Notes under the pieces: model-generated
Told to the model about the DNA's origin: nothing
The model's database searches: none
Seen by the model: only the letters and a program-made list of their open reading frames with translations
Assembly (NCBI GenBank): GCA_036266155.1
Contig: DATANR010000485.1
Coordinates: 1-15,119 of the forward strand
Source: SIAJ01 sp036266155
GTDB lineage: Bacteria > Planctomycetota > Planctomycetia > Gemmatales > Gemmataceae
Direction of reading: 5' to 3'
DNA length: 15,119 bases
Translations under genes and position numbers: made by a program
Shown here: positions 1 to 6,735 of the stretch, in pieces
Layout: every line of letters begins with the position of its first letter
Position numbering within the stretch: position 1 is the stretch's first letter

Positions 1-582
1 CGCTCGCCCGAGTGTCCGGAACACATTCACATGGCCTTCTATGATGGCGATCTCTGGGTGGATCCAGACATGGAACAAATCTACTTCCATAACCTGTTGA
101 AACTGAAAGTCGGCGTTGCCTTGGTGCCCCTCGCTGAGGACAAGGGAATTTACGGCACCGACGGAGTTCTTCTTTCCAATTCAAACATCGGCCTTTCCAC
201 AGTGCCAGATGGATACTACGTTTCCGATTTGGCATTTGAAACAGGCCGCGTTCGCGAGGTGGAAGGCAAGAAGCACGGCTGCGTAGAGTTGGAAGGCGCC
301 CCCGAAATGGTCCTAGAAATCGTCAGCGATTCGTCCGAGAAGAAGGACATGATCGACCTTCGGGACCAGTATTGGGAGTCGGGAATTGATGAATACTGGT
401 TGATCGACGGCCGAACCGACGACCCACTATTCGAACTTCTAAAGCGTGGCCCCAAAGGTTTTGTGGCGGTACGTCGCCAGGCGGGTGGATGGGCCAAGTC
501 CGAGGTATTCGGCCGGACCTTCCGATTGGTCAGAAAGCAAAGTCGTCGTAACCGCCCCGATTACACCCTCGAAGTGAAGTGA
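1..582 (+). CDS. Uma2-family (DUF820) putative endonuclease, 5'-truncated by window edge
   Basis: The reading frame is open from base 1, and the ATG at 31 is probably internal. The ten codons before it (RSPECPEHIH) continue into MAFYDGDLWVD, which matches the usual Uma2 N-terminal block in which an 'IDGE-V-VD'-like strand follows a short helix. The start therefore lies outside the window. Counting from the ATG at 31, PDGYYVSDLAF (59-69), PEMVLEIVSDSSEKKD (91-106) and YWESGIDEYWLID (114-126) are the family blocks. They correspond to the PD-(D/E)XK-like acidic residues (D60, E96) and the Tyr-x-x-x-Gly-(I/V)-x-E-Tyr-Trp-Leu signature. Uma2 proteins are abundant in planctomycetes and cyanobacteria and are predicted nucleases, but their cellular role is unproven. 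The end, with a basic tail and TGA at 580-582, is complete. No partner gene is visible. Confidence 0.85.
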   Translation, partial: RSPECPEHIHMAFYDGDLWVDPDMEQIYFHNLLKLKVGVALVPLAEDKGIYGTDGVLLSNSNIGLSTVPDGYYVSDLAFETGRVREVEGKKHGCVELEGAPEMVLEIVSDSSEKKDMIDLRDQYWESGIDEYWLIDGRTDDPLFELLKRGPKGFVAVRRQAGGWAKSEVFGRTFRLVRKQSRRNRPDYTLEVK

Positions 583-662
583 ATCCGCGCGGTCGCTGCC
601 GGTAACCAGAATCGCAACCCTAGCGGTCCACGCAACCGGAACACCTTTCCACCGCGCACGTC

Positions 663-680
663 GGATTCCAAGTGGAATCC
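663..680. promoter_or_regulatory. Inverted repeat upstream of rpsA promoter, candidate operator
   Basis: GGATTCCA (663-670) and TGGAATCC (673-680) are a perfect 8-base inverted repeat with a 2-base spacer. It lies about 33 bases before the TATAAT at 713. There is no T-run after it, so it does not look like a terminator of the upstream Uma2 gene. A dimeric regulator site for rpsA is one reading; no regulator can be named. Confidence 0.4.
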
Positions 681-690
681 TTGCCACCCG

Positions 691-718
691 TACAGTTTCG
701 TCCACCAATTCCTATAAT
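691..718 (+). promoter_or_regulatory. Candidate sigma-70 promoter of rpsA
   Basis: A perfect TATAAT lies at 713-718. The position 16 bases upstream (TACAGT, 691-696) is a poor -35 match, and the better TTGCCA at 681-686 is 26 bases away, too far for a normal spacer. Transcription would start near 725 and give a leader of about 113 nucleotides before the rpsA ATG. Confidence 0.45.
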
Positions 719-796
719 TCGATGTTACCCGTTTGGGCCTCCCGCATCGTGCGCGAGGGCGGGCAACGCTGTCCCTTTTTTCACACTCGCCGCATT

Positions 797-815
797 CGAT
801 CGGACGGTCCGATCG
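797..815 (+). promoter_or_regulatory. 19-base palindrome in the rpsA leader
   Basis: CGATCGGAC (797-805), a central G (806) and GTCCGATCG (807-815) form a perfect inverted repeat. It ends about 8 bases before the GGAAA (823-827) that serves as ribosome binding site for the ATG at 839. As RNA it would fold to a hairpin of 7-8 pairs with a 3-5 nucleotide loop. E. coli S1 is known to control its own translation through structures in its leader, so an analogous role here is a reasonable inference. A DNA-binding site is the alternative. Confidence 0.4.
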
Positions 816-838
816 GCCGGCACGGAAACCTCTGCTCA

Positions 839-2632
839 ATGGCTAACCGCAACCTCATTCACCAGATCAACATTGACGACCTTGAGGCCGAACTCGACCT
901 CGATAACGTGTTTGACACGGAAATTCTCAAGTGGATCGGCACCGACCAGACTGTATTCGACACGAACAAGATCGTTGAAGGCAAAGTCCGCGACATCCGC
1001 GGCGAGGACGTGTTGATCGACATCGGCTACAAGTCCGAAGGCATCGTCAAAATCGATGAGTGGAAGGAAGAAGGCGTTGATCCGCCAGTCTATCCAAAGA
1101 TTGGCGATGCGGTGCAAGTGTTACTCGAAACCGTTGAGGACGAGAACGGTGTCATTTCCCTTTCCTACCGCAAGGCCAAGCGGCAAAAGGAATGGGAGGC
1201 GATCCTCGCCAAGCACAAGGAAGGCGACCGCGTCAAGGGGCTCGTCACGCGCAAGATCAAGGGCGGGTTGCTGGTCAATATCGGCGTCAACGTCTTTTTG
1301 CCGGCGAGCCAGGTCGACATCCGCCGGCCACCGGACATCGGCGACTATATCAACCGCGAAATCGAGTGCATGATCCTCAAAATCGACGAGGTTCGCCGCA
1401 ATATCGTGGTGTCCCGTCGAAAGCTGCTGGAAGAAGATCGCGCACGACTCAAGCGCGAACTGCTCTCGACGATCGAGCCGGGCCAGACACGGAAGGGCAT
1501 CGTCAAGAACATCGCCGAGTTCGGCGCGTTCGTCGACCTGGGCGGCATCGATGGCCTGCTCCACATCACGGACATGGCCTGGTATCGCGTGCAAGACCCG
1601 CGCGACATGGTCAAGATCGACCAGGAACTCGAGGTCTACATTCTGAATGTGGACAAGGAGAAGGAGAAGATCGCCCTCTCCTTGAAGCACAAGACGGCCA
1701 GCCCGTGGCAGAACATCGAGGCCAAGTACCCGGTCAGCAGCAAGCACACGGGCGAGGTCGTGAACATCATGACCTACGGGGCCTTCGTCAAGTTGGAGCC
1801 GGGCATCGAGGGGCTCGTCCACATCAGCGAAATGTCGTGGACCCGACGGATCAACGATCCGAAGGAACTCGTCAAGCAAGGCGACGTGATCGAGGTCATG
1901 GTCCTGAACATCAATCGGGACAAGCAGGAAATCTCGCTCGGCATGAAGCAGTGCCAGTCGAACCCGTGGGACAAGGTGGCCGAGAAGTATGTTCCGGGCA
2001 AGATCGTCTCAGGCGTGGTTCGCAATCTCACCAACTACGGGGCCTTTATCGAAATCGAGGACGGCATCGACGGCCTCTTGCACGTCAGCGACATGAGCTG
2101 GACGCGCAAGGTGACGCACCCGAACGAGGTCGTGCAGAAGGGCCAGAAGGTGACCTGCGTCGTTCTGAATGTCGACCAGGAAAAGAAGCGCGTCGCGCTC
2201 GGCTTGAAGCAAATGGCCACCGACCCGTGGGACACCGACATTCCGGGCCAGTACAAGCCGGGCCAGGTGGTGCTCGGGAAGGTGACCAAGATCACGAACT
2301 TCGGCGTGTTCGTGGAGTTGCAGCCAGGCCTCGAAGGCTTGCTGCACGTCTCCGAGTTGTCCGAAGGCAAGGTCGAGTCGCCGGAGGACGTCGTTAAGGT
2401 TGGCGACGAACTTGAGGTGAAGGTCCTGCGCGTCGACACCAAGGACCGGAAAATCGGTTTGTCGCGCAAGAACCTGCACGACCCGAACGTTCCGGAGGAC
2501 GTCGAGATTCCGGATCTGGAAGGCCCCGGCGCCGAGGCGGCAGCCGCCAAGAAGGAAAAGGAAAAAGAGAAGGAACTGCGCGGCGGCACCGGTCAGGCCG
2601 GCCCGCTGTTCCAATTGCCGGGCAAGGAGTAG
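839..2632 (+). CDS. rpsA: 30S ribosomal protein S1
   Basis: This is a 597-residue protein with six S1 (OB-fold RNA-binding) domains at about 45-113, 129-196, 214-285, 300-371, 386-458 and 473-545. Domains 3-6 are the most canonical, with repeated G-A-F-V/I, G-L-L/V-H-I/V-S and D-x-x-x-x-x-I/V-x-L blocks. Domains 1 and 2 are more divergent, as usual for the ribosome-binding end of S1. S1 binds the small subunit and mRNA and helps initiation on structured or weak-SD messages. The tail after domain 6 is low complexity, with an AAAAKKEKEKEKE-like charged stretch. I chose the ATG at 839 (MANRNLIHQINIDD) because GGAAA stands 11 bases before it and the upstream codons of the longer frame (from 722) are Arg-rich and unlike S1. 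That frame would also overlap the promoter. It is probably transcribed alone. Confidence 0.96.
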   Translation: MANRNLIHQINIDDLEAELDLDNVFDTEILKWIGTDQTVFDTNKIVEGKVRDIRGEDVLIDIGYKSEGIVKIDEWKEEGVDPPVYPKIGDAVQVLLETVEDENGVISLSYRKAKRQKEWEAILAKHKEGDRVKGLVTRKIKGGLLVNIGVNVFLPASQVDIRRPPDIGDYINREIECMILKIDEVRRNIVVSRRKLLEEDRARLKRELLSTIEPGQTRKGIVKNIAEFGAFVDLGGIDGLLHITDMAWYRVQDPRDMVKIDQELEVYILNVDKEKEKIALSLKHKTASPWQNIEAKYPVSSKHTGEVVNIMTYGAFVKLEPGIEGLVHISEMSWTRRINDPKELVKQGDVIEVMVLNINRDKQEISLGMKQCQSNPWDKVAEKYVPGKIVSGVVRNLTNYGAFIEIEDGIDGLLHVSDMSWTRKVTHPNEVVQKGQKVTCVVLNVDQEKKRVALGLKQMATDPWDTDIPGQYKPGQVVLGKVTKITNFGVFVELQPGLEGLLHVSELSEGKVESPEDVVKVGDELEVKVLRVDTKDRKIGLSRKNLHDPNVPEDVEIPDLEGPGAEAAAAKKEKEKEKELRGGTGQAGPLFQLPGKE

Positions 2633-2636
2633 TTGT

Positions 2637-2721
2637 CAGAGGCCAGAGATCAGAAGTCAGAAGTCAGAGAAAAGCGAAAGTCAAAACTCTCTGACCTCTG
2701 ACTTCTGATTTCTGACCTCTG
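2637..2721. repeat. Long imperfect inverted repeat of a TCAGAAG-type unit
   Basis: The left arm (2637-2671) and the right arm (2687-2721, read in reverse complement) agree at 31 of 35 positions by eye, around a 15-base A-rich loop. Each arm is itself repetitive: CAGAAGTCAG, AAGTCAGAG and CAGAGG variants recur at about 7-8 base steps. It begins 4 bases after the rpsA stop. It could act as a transcription end or mRNA 3' stabiliser for rpsA. Its internal repetition and low similarity to the neighbouring sequence suggest a dispersed REP- or MITE-like element. No U-tract follows. Confidence 0.7.
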
Positions 2722-2724
2722 TAT

Positions 2725-2761
2725 AGGGGCCGGTTCTGCCGGTCGCGCGGTTTAGGCCCCT
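2725..2761 (+). terminator. Possible second stem after rpsA
   Basis: AGGGGCC (2725-2731) pairs with GGCCCCT (2755-2761). An inner alternative stem CCGG/CCGG lies at 2730-2733 and 2739-2742. There is no U-run, so function as a factor-independent terminator is doubtful. Confidence 0.25.
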
Positions 2762-2782
2762 GGTTCGTCCTCGCGAAAGGGC

Positions 2783-2810
2783 TTCAGACTGTTTTAAGAC
2801 TCGTAATTAT
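2783..2810 (+). promoter_or_regulatory. Weak candidate promoter of the sigma factor gene
   Basis: TTCAGA (2783-2788) and AATTAT (2805-2810) are separated by 16 bases in a locally AT-rich patch. Each matches the sigma-70 consensus at about four of six positions. It is the best candidate upstream of the sigma gene and would give a leader of about 145 nucleotides. Confidence 0.3.
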
Positions 2811-2814
2811 CTAG

Positions 2815-2834
2815 CGTCCGCGACCGTGCGGACG
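2815..2834 (+). promoter_or_regulatory. Hairpin at the start of the sigma gene leader
   Basis: CGTCCGC (2815-2821) and GCGGACG (2828-2834) form a perfect 7-base stem around GACCGT. It lies at or just after the predicted transcription start, so it would be a 5'-terminal hairpin of the message. It could protect the mRNA or be a regulator site. Confidence 0.35.
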
Positions 2835-2963
2835 ATACGATGGAGCGAAGGTCGCCGGACCAGGTTTGCCCCGACCGGCGAATGGATTGTGGATGCTCGC
2901 GAACTGACTTCCGGGGCAACTTTCCGGCGACCAGCGGCTCCCGCGCCCAGCGGAAAATACACC

Positions 2964-3800
2964 ATGAATCGACCGCGTCGGCTGCGCACCGAACTCGTTC
3001 AATCACCTTTGGAGACCTATCTCCGGGAGATTAACGAGACCGCGCTTCTCACTGCCGACGAAGAAAAGACACTCGCCCGACGCATCTCGACCGGCGACAC
3101 CGAAGCTCGCGATCAGATGGTGCGAGCCAACCTGCGGCTCGTCGTCAACATCGCACGCGGCTACTCGGGCAAAGGGCTGGCACTTCAGGACCTGATCGAG
3201 GAAGGCAACCTCGGCCTACTCCGGGCCGTCGAGGGATTCGACCCCAACATGAACACGCGGTTCAGCACTTACGCCAGCTACTGGATCAAGCAGTCGATCA
3301 AGCGGGCCCTGGTTAATACGGCCAAGACGATTCGCATTCCGGCCTACATGGTCGAGTTGCTGGCCAAGTGGCGGCGTGCGACCAACCAGCTCACCGACGA
3401 GCTTGGCCGGCCGCCGACGAACGAAGAGACGGCCCGCTTCATGGGCTTGCCGAAGAAGAAGCTCAACATCATCAAGAAGGCGATCCGCGTCTACAACTCC
3501 GCCCCGCAAACCGACCAGACCGAAGCCGGCTGGAGCATTGATGAGATGCTATCCGACGGGCGCGCCAAGACGCCGGACAACGAGATGGTGGAGAGCGATG
3601 ACCTTCGTCAAGTCATGCACTTGCTCGACAAGATGGATGCCCGTGAGGCGACAGTATTGCGTATGCGTTTTGGGCTGAATGACGAAGAGCCGAAAACGCT
3701 CAAGGAAATCGGCGAATCGTTGGGACTGACCCGTGAACGCGTCCGACAAATCGAAAGCGAAGCACTCGCCAAGCTGAGCGAGAGCTTGACGGCCGAGTAA
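2964..3800 (+). CDS. RpoD-like sigma-70 family RNA polymerase sigma factor
   Basis: The 278-residue protein has region 1.2 (about 14-45, SPLETYLREI), region 2 (about 47-118), region 3 (about 122-200) and region 4 (about 213-275). The core-binding helix DLIEEGNLGLLRAVE (76-90) and the -10-reading helix FSTYASYWIKQSI (100-112) are near consensus. The C-terminal helix-turn-helix TLKEIGESLGLTRERVRQIE (245-264) reads -35. Region 1.1 is absent, so it is shorter than a typical housekeeping RpoD and fits a group 2-like or planctomycete short SigA-type factor. The ATG at 2964 has GGAAA 7-8 bases before it. The longer frame from 2826 adds 46 Arg/Pro-rich residues without sigma features. It converges on greA, leaving 41 bases between the stops. 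Whether it is the housekeeping factor cannot be told from one gene. Confidence 0.93.
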   Translation: MNRPRRLRTELVQSPLETYLREINETALLTADEEKTLARRISTGDTEARDQMVRANLRLVVNIARGYSGKGLALQDLIEEGNLGLLRAVEGFDPNMNTRFSTYASYWIKQSIKRALVNTAKTIRIPAYMVELLAKWRRATNQLTDELGRPPTNEETARFMGLPKKKLNIIKKAIRVYNSAPQTDQTEAGWSIDEMLSDGRAKTPDNEMVESDDLRQVMHLLDKMDAREATVLRMRFGLNDEEPKTLKEIGESLGLTRERVRQIESEALAKLSESLTAE

Positions 3801-3803
3801 CCG

Positions 3804-3841
3804 CTCGCGGCCTTTCGCGAGTCGCGCTACGCCGCAAGCGG
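3804..3841. terminator. Candidate shared terminator between the sigma gene and greA
   Basis: CTCGCG (3804-3809) pairs with CGCGAG (3816-3821) around GCCTTT. A second small stem GCCG/CGGC follows at 3831-3841. It fills the whole gap between two convergent genes. Neither strand shows a clear U-tract, so the call rests on position and structure. Confidence 0.4.
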
Positions 3842-4327
3842 CTATTCAGTTGCAATCGCAATACTCAACACCTTGAAACGGATCACGCCGCGCGGGACCT
3901 TGATCTCCGCGATCTCGCCCTTCTTCTTACCGAGCAATCCCTGCCCAATCGGGCTCGTTGTGAGAATGCGATTCTTGTCCGGATCGTCCTGGCCTGGCCC
4001 CACCAATTCAAACGTTTCTTCTTCGTCCATGTCGAGGTCTTTCACCTTCACCTTGGACCCGAACACGACTGTGTCTTTGGGAAGCTGACTCACGTCGATG
4101 ATGTAGGCCTTGGCCAGCTTCGTGCGCAAGAGGTCGATCTGCGCCTGAAGCAGCCCCTGATCTTCGCGTGCGGCATGGTATTCAGCGTTTTCGCTCAAAT
4201 CACCCAGGTCGCGCGCTGATGCCACGCGTTTGGTGATTTCAATCATCTTCACGCCGTTCAAATGCTCAAGTTCCGCCTTGAGCTTCTCGTACCCCTCGCG
4301 CGTGATCGGGATGCGGTCGTCGGTCAT
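3842..4327 (-). CDS. greA: Transcription elongation factor GreA
   Basis: The 161 residues are the usual GreA length. The N-terminal antiparallel coiled coil (about 1-78) carries the acidic tip in ARDLGDLSENAEYHAARED. D43 and E46 align with E. coli D41 and E44, which hold the Mg ion in RNA polymerase for cleavage of backtracked RNA. The C-terminal FKBP-like domain (about 82-158) contains TTSPIGQGLLGKKKGE, the family signature. GreA inserts through the polymerase secondary channel and rescues stalled complexes. The ATG has GAGG about 10 bases upstream on the minus strand. It lies 87 bases after the M42 peptidase stop on the same strand, so it may be co-transcribed with it or have its own promoter around the inverted repeat at 4348-4407. 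Confidence 0.97.
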   Translation of the reverse strand: MTDDRIPITREGYEKLKAELEHLNGVKMIEITKRVASARDLGDLSENAEYHAAREDQGLLQAQIDLLRTKLAKAYIIDVSQLPKDTVVFGSKVKVKDLDMDEEETFELVGPGQDDPDKNRILTTSPIGQGLLGKKKGEIAEIKVPRGVIRFKVLSIAIATE

Positions 4328-4347
4328 CGGATCATCCTCACTTCAAG

Positions 4348-4407
4348 GGCCGCGTTCAGTCGGCCTATGGGACCGATACGTCCGGTATAAGGCCTATGAA
4401 CGCGGCC
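4348..4407 (-). repeat. Perfect 11-base inverted repeat between the M42 peptidase gene and greA
   Basis: GGCCGCGTTCA (4348-4358) and TGAACGCGGCC (4397-4407) are exact inverted copies 38 bases apart. The enclosed DNA holds a direct repeat GGCCTAT (4362-4368 and 4391-4397) and a small inner stem GGAC/GTCC (4370-4373 and 4380-4383). On the minus strand it starts 7 bases after the peptidase stop and ends 20 bases before the greA ATG. It could be a processing or attenuator structure that sets greA expression relative to the upstream gene. Confidence 0.5.
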
Positions 4408-4414
4408 AGCAGAA

Positions 4415-5485
4415 TCAGGGTGTCAAATCCGTCCGTGCCGACAGGCTCGCACAGAATTCGGCGAGCAACCTGGCGGCATTGTCGAGGTCGTCCAGGTGAA
4501 CGACTTCGACAGGACTATGCATGTAGCGATTGGGAATGCCGACCAGCCCGGTCGCCACGCCCTCCCGGCTAATCTGAATCACATTGGCATCGGTCCCGGT
4601 CGCCTTCGGCACGCCGCGAACTTGGTATGGAACGTTGATCCGTTTCGCGGCCGCTTCCAATTCTTCGAACACACGCGGGCTGATGTTCGGCCCGCGGAAC
4701 AAGACGGGGCCGGCACCGAGCTTGATCTCGCCAAGCTGTTTCTTGTCGTTACCGGGTGTGTCGGTAGCGTGGCAGACGTCGACGGCGACGCCGACATGAG
4801 GATTCACGCCGTAGGCGCTGGTAGCCGCTCCTCGAAGCCCCACTTCTTCTTGCACCGTCGAAACCGAGTACACCGCGGCCTGACGCTCGCGTTCCTTCAA
4901 CAGGCGTAGCGCTTCCATCACGGTCCAGAGCCCGACCTTGTCGTCCATTGCCGGAGAGGCGGCCATGTTGTTACGCAATGGGCGATAGCCAAGAGTAATC
5001 GTTACCGGGTCGCCGGCGCGCACTAATTGCTCAGCCTCTTCCTTGTTGCGCGCGCCAATGTCCACCCACAGGTCATGGAACTGCGGCAGCTTGCTTTTTT
5101 CTTCAGATGTGAGCAAGTGGGGTGCCTTGCGCGACAGCACGCCGGCGATTGGCCCTCCGCTGGCCCAGACGGTCAGGTGTTGGCCTAACAGGATCGGAAT
5201 ATCCCAGCCGCCGATGGGTTGAACGTAAAGGAACCCATCCGAATCGACGTGCTGAACCATCAAGCCAATTTGATCGCAGTGGCCGGCCAGAAGCACTTTC
5301 AAGGGTGCCGGCGAAGGCCTGCTTGGAAACAACGTCGCGATAACATTGCCGTGTCGATCGGTCTTGACCTCGTCCGCAATCGGGGCCACCCATTGCCGAA
5401 CGACGTTCTGAATCGGTCGCTCGTAGCCCGACGGACTCGGCGTCTCGAGCAATTCGCGTAAGAACACATGCGAACGTTCGTCCAT
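4415..5485 (-). CDS. M42 family metallopeptidase (aminopeptidase/endoglucanase-type)
   Basis: From the ATG at 5485 the product is 356 residues (MDERSHVFLRELLETPSPSGYE), the normal size and N-terminus of M42 (PF05343) peptidases. The di-metal and catalytic set is complete: H69 and D71 in AGHCDQIG, D181/D182 in AMDDKVG, E213/E214 in STVQEEVGLRG, D236 in AVDVCHATDTPG and H323 in MHSPVEVVH. Family members are cytoplasmic tetrahedral aminopeptidases that trim peptides; some were once annotated as endoglucanases. No signal peptide is seen. The frame is open further upstream to 5761, but that 92-residue extension is low in homology-like sequence and would cross the 31-base palindrome. I therefore prefer 5485, although its ribosome binding site is weak. 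It lies upstream of greA on the same strand. Confidence 0.92.
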   Translation of the reverse strand: MDERSHVFLRELLETPSPSGYERPIQNVVRQWVAPIADEVKTDRHGNVIATLFPSRPSPAPLKVLLAGHCDQIGLMVQHVDSDGFLYVQPIGGWDIPILLGQHLTVWASGGPIAGVLSRKAPHLLTSEEKSKLPQFHDLWVDIGARNKEEAEQLVRAGDPVTITLGYRPLRNNMAASPAMDDKVGLWTVMEALRLLKERERQAAVYSVSTVQEEVGLRGAATSAYGVNPHVGVAVDVCHATDTPGNDKKQLGEIKLGAGPVLFRGPNISPRVFEELEAAAKRINVPYQVRGVPKATGTDANVIQISREGVATGLVGIPNRYMHSPVEVVHLDDLDNAARLLAEFCASLSARTDLTP

Positions 5486-5518
5486 GACGGGACCCGGGCC
5501 GTGAACAATAGAACGGCC

Positions 5519-5549
5519 GCGGGGCGCGGGGATGATCCCCGCGCCCCGC
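5519..5549. repeat. Perfect 31-base palindrome upstream of the M42 peptidase gene
   Basis: Arms of 15 bases (5519-5533 and 5535-5549) are exact reverse complements around a single G at 5534. They are almost purely G on one side and C on the other (GGGGCGCGGGGAT core). It starts 33 bases upstream of the chosen ATG, so it would lie in the peptidase mRNA leader. A REP-like dispersed palindrome is the most likely identity. Control of peptidase translation is possible. Confidence 0.7.
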
Positions 5550-5565
5550 CGCACTTGTAGCAAGT

Positions 5566-5596
5566 ATTGTAGTATGATCGCTTGGCTGCGGGGCAA
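5566..5596 (-). promoter_or_regulatory. Weak candidate promoter of the M42 peptidase gene
   Basis: On the minus strand TTGCCC (5596-5591) and TACAAT (5571-5566) are spaced by 19 bases, longer than ideal. The -10 element matches consensus at five of six positions. The start would be near 5559, placing the 31-base palindrome in the leader. The rest of 5486-5759 shows no gene. Confidence 0.25.
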
Positions 5597-5759
5597 CAAG
5601 TCCGGTTGGTGGGAATTTTCGGCGCTCATCGCACGACGCGGAACGCGATCGTAGCGTGCCTCTCCATTCCCGGCAGCACGACGGCCGCCAAATGAGTCCA
5701 GCCGTGCGCATCCCTCGAATAAGATAACAGTCACGGTCCTCTCTCGAATCGGAGCTTTC

Positions 5760-6722
5760 ATGACATCGAAGCCTCAATTTCGCATCGCTCTCGTGGTTGC
5801 CGGGGTCATTGCAGCCAATGCGGTCGGTCAGCGTGCACAACTCGAAACGCGCATCGCGGTCATGGCGCCGCCCAAGCCCGCGGCGATGGCCGTCTCGGCC
5901 GACGTCGTCATCATTGGCAAGGTCCTCGAAATCGAAAAAGACACCGTCGAAGCGACTCCGTTTAAGGGATCGCCCAAGGAGCAGGCGGTCGCCTACAAGA
6001 TCGCCGTCGTGAAAATCGAGGACTCGCTCATGGGCGGAAAAGGGCTGACGCAATTCCGCGTGGGCTTTCCCGCCGACGCCGGCCCCGGCTTGCCGCCGCC
6101 TGGATTGCCCGGCGGCCCTCCCGGCGTGGGTCGATTGACCAGGCCGGGGCGACCTGGCCCTGGAACCGTCGCCTTGACCGCGGACATGGATGGCTGCTTC
6201 TTCCTAACGCAACATCACAGCGGCGACTTCTACACCGTCGTCGGCTTTGGATCGCCGCTTCTCAAGAAGGATGAGAACTATGCCAAGGAATTGGAGAACG
6301 TGAAGAAAGTCGTCAAGACCTTCGACGATCCCGTCAGCGCTTTGAAGGTCAAAGACCTGGGTGAGCGCTTCGCCGCCGCCCAGGTGCTTCTCCAACGCTA
6401 CCAGACACAACGGGTCGGCGCTACGGCCCGCGAAGCGATTCCGGCCGAGGAAAACAAGCTGTTCATTGCCTTGCTCGCGGAGTTACCGTGGCAACCTGAC
6501 ACGACGAAGCCAGTTGGCCCGTTGGATCCGCCGGCTCCGAGTCGGAGCGCCCTGTGGTATTCCATCAACCCGAACGAACAAGGGTTCAAGGCGCCGCAGC
6601 CGCAACCACAGCGTCCCGGCGAGCCCCCAGTGGATTACAACAAGGTCATGGATGAGGCGACGCTGAAATTCTTGAAGGACAACGGCGCGAAGATTCAAAT
6701 CCGTCGCTTCGCTGCCAAGTAA
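5760..6722 (+). CDS. Secreted protein of unknown function
   Basis: I do not recognise the family by name. The 320-residue product has an N-terminal signal peptide (basic start, hydrophobic core IALVVAGVIAANA, likely cut near residue 23). Residues about 45-102 look like a beta-rich domain with alternating strands (ADVVIIGKVLEIEKD, AYKIAVVKIEDSLMG, LTQFRVGFP). A Gly/Pro-rich linker covers about 105-138, then a second block (TVALTADMDGCFFLTQHHSG) and a helical region (about 165-250). The C-terminal part has another Pro-rich stretch (about 280-296) before a basic end. GGAG (5751-5754) precedes the ATG by 5 bases. It is divergent from the M42 gene and convergent with the giant lipoprotein gene, so it is probably a single-gene unit. 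An exported envelope role is inference only. Confidence 0.8.
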   Translation: MTSKPQFRIALVVAGVIAANAVGQRAQLETRIAVMAPPKPAAMAVSADVVIIGKVLEIEKDTVEATPFKGSPKEQAVAYKIAVVKIEDSLMGGKGLTQFRVGFPADAGPGLPPPGLPGGPPGVGRLTRPGRPGPGTVALTADMDGCFFLTQHHSGDFYTVVGFGSPLLKKDENYAKELENVKKVVKTFDDPVSALKVKDLGERFAAAQVLLQRYQTQRVGATAREAIPAEENKLFIALLAELPWQPDTTKPVGPLDPPAPSRSALWYSINPNEQGFKAPQPQPQRPGEPPVDYNKVMDEATLKFLKDNGAKIQIRRFAAK

Positions 6723-6735
6723 GAAGCATGAAATG

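Larger units (their letters stand above)
2633..2963. other. Intergenic region between rpsA and the sigma factor gene
   Basis: No gene is supported in these 331 bases. From left to right they hold the long inverted repeat (2637-2721), a second shorter stem (2725-2761), a weak promoter candidate (2783-2810), a leader hairpin (2815-2834) and the GGAAA ribosome binding site of the sigma gene (2952-2956). The sigma reading frame is open back to 2826, but that extension is Arg/Pro-rich and not sigma-like. Confidence 0.6.

Noticed and set aside
722..838. Upstream extension of rpsA to the ATG at 722
   Set aside because: The 39 added residues are not S1-like, would start beside the -10 box and would place the palindrome and ribosome binding site inside the gene.
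1121..1879. 252-residue minus-strand frame opposite rpsA
   Set aside because: Antisense shadow with repeated Val-Asp-Asp-Leu patterns that mirror the S1 domain periodicity.
1192..2397. 401-residue second frame within rpsA on the same strand
   Set aside because: Arg/Gly/Gln-rich shadow frame. The rpsA frame has six S1 domains throughout.
5486..5761. Extension of the M42 peptidase frame to 5761
   Set aside because: The added 92 residues lack the family N-terminus and run across the perfect 31-base palindrome. The MDERSHVFLRELLETPSPSGYE start fits the family.
5103..6053. 316-residue minus-strand frame
   Set aside because: It overlaps the M42 gene in another frame and the secreted protein gene in antisense. 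It is Arg-rich with no features.
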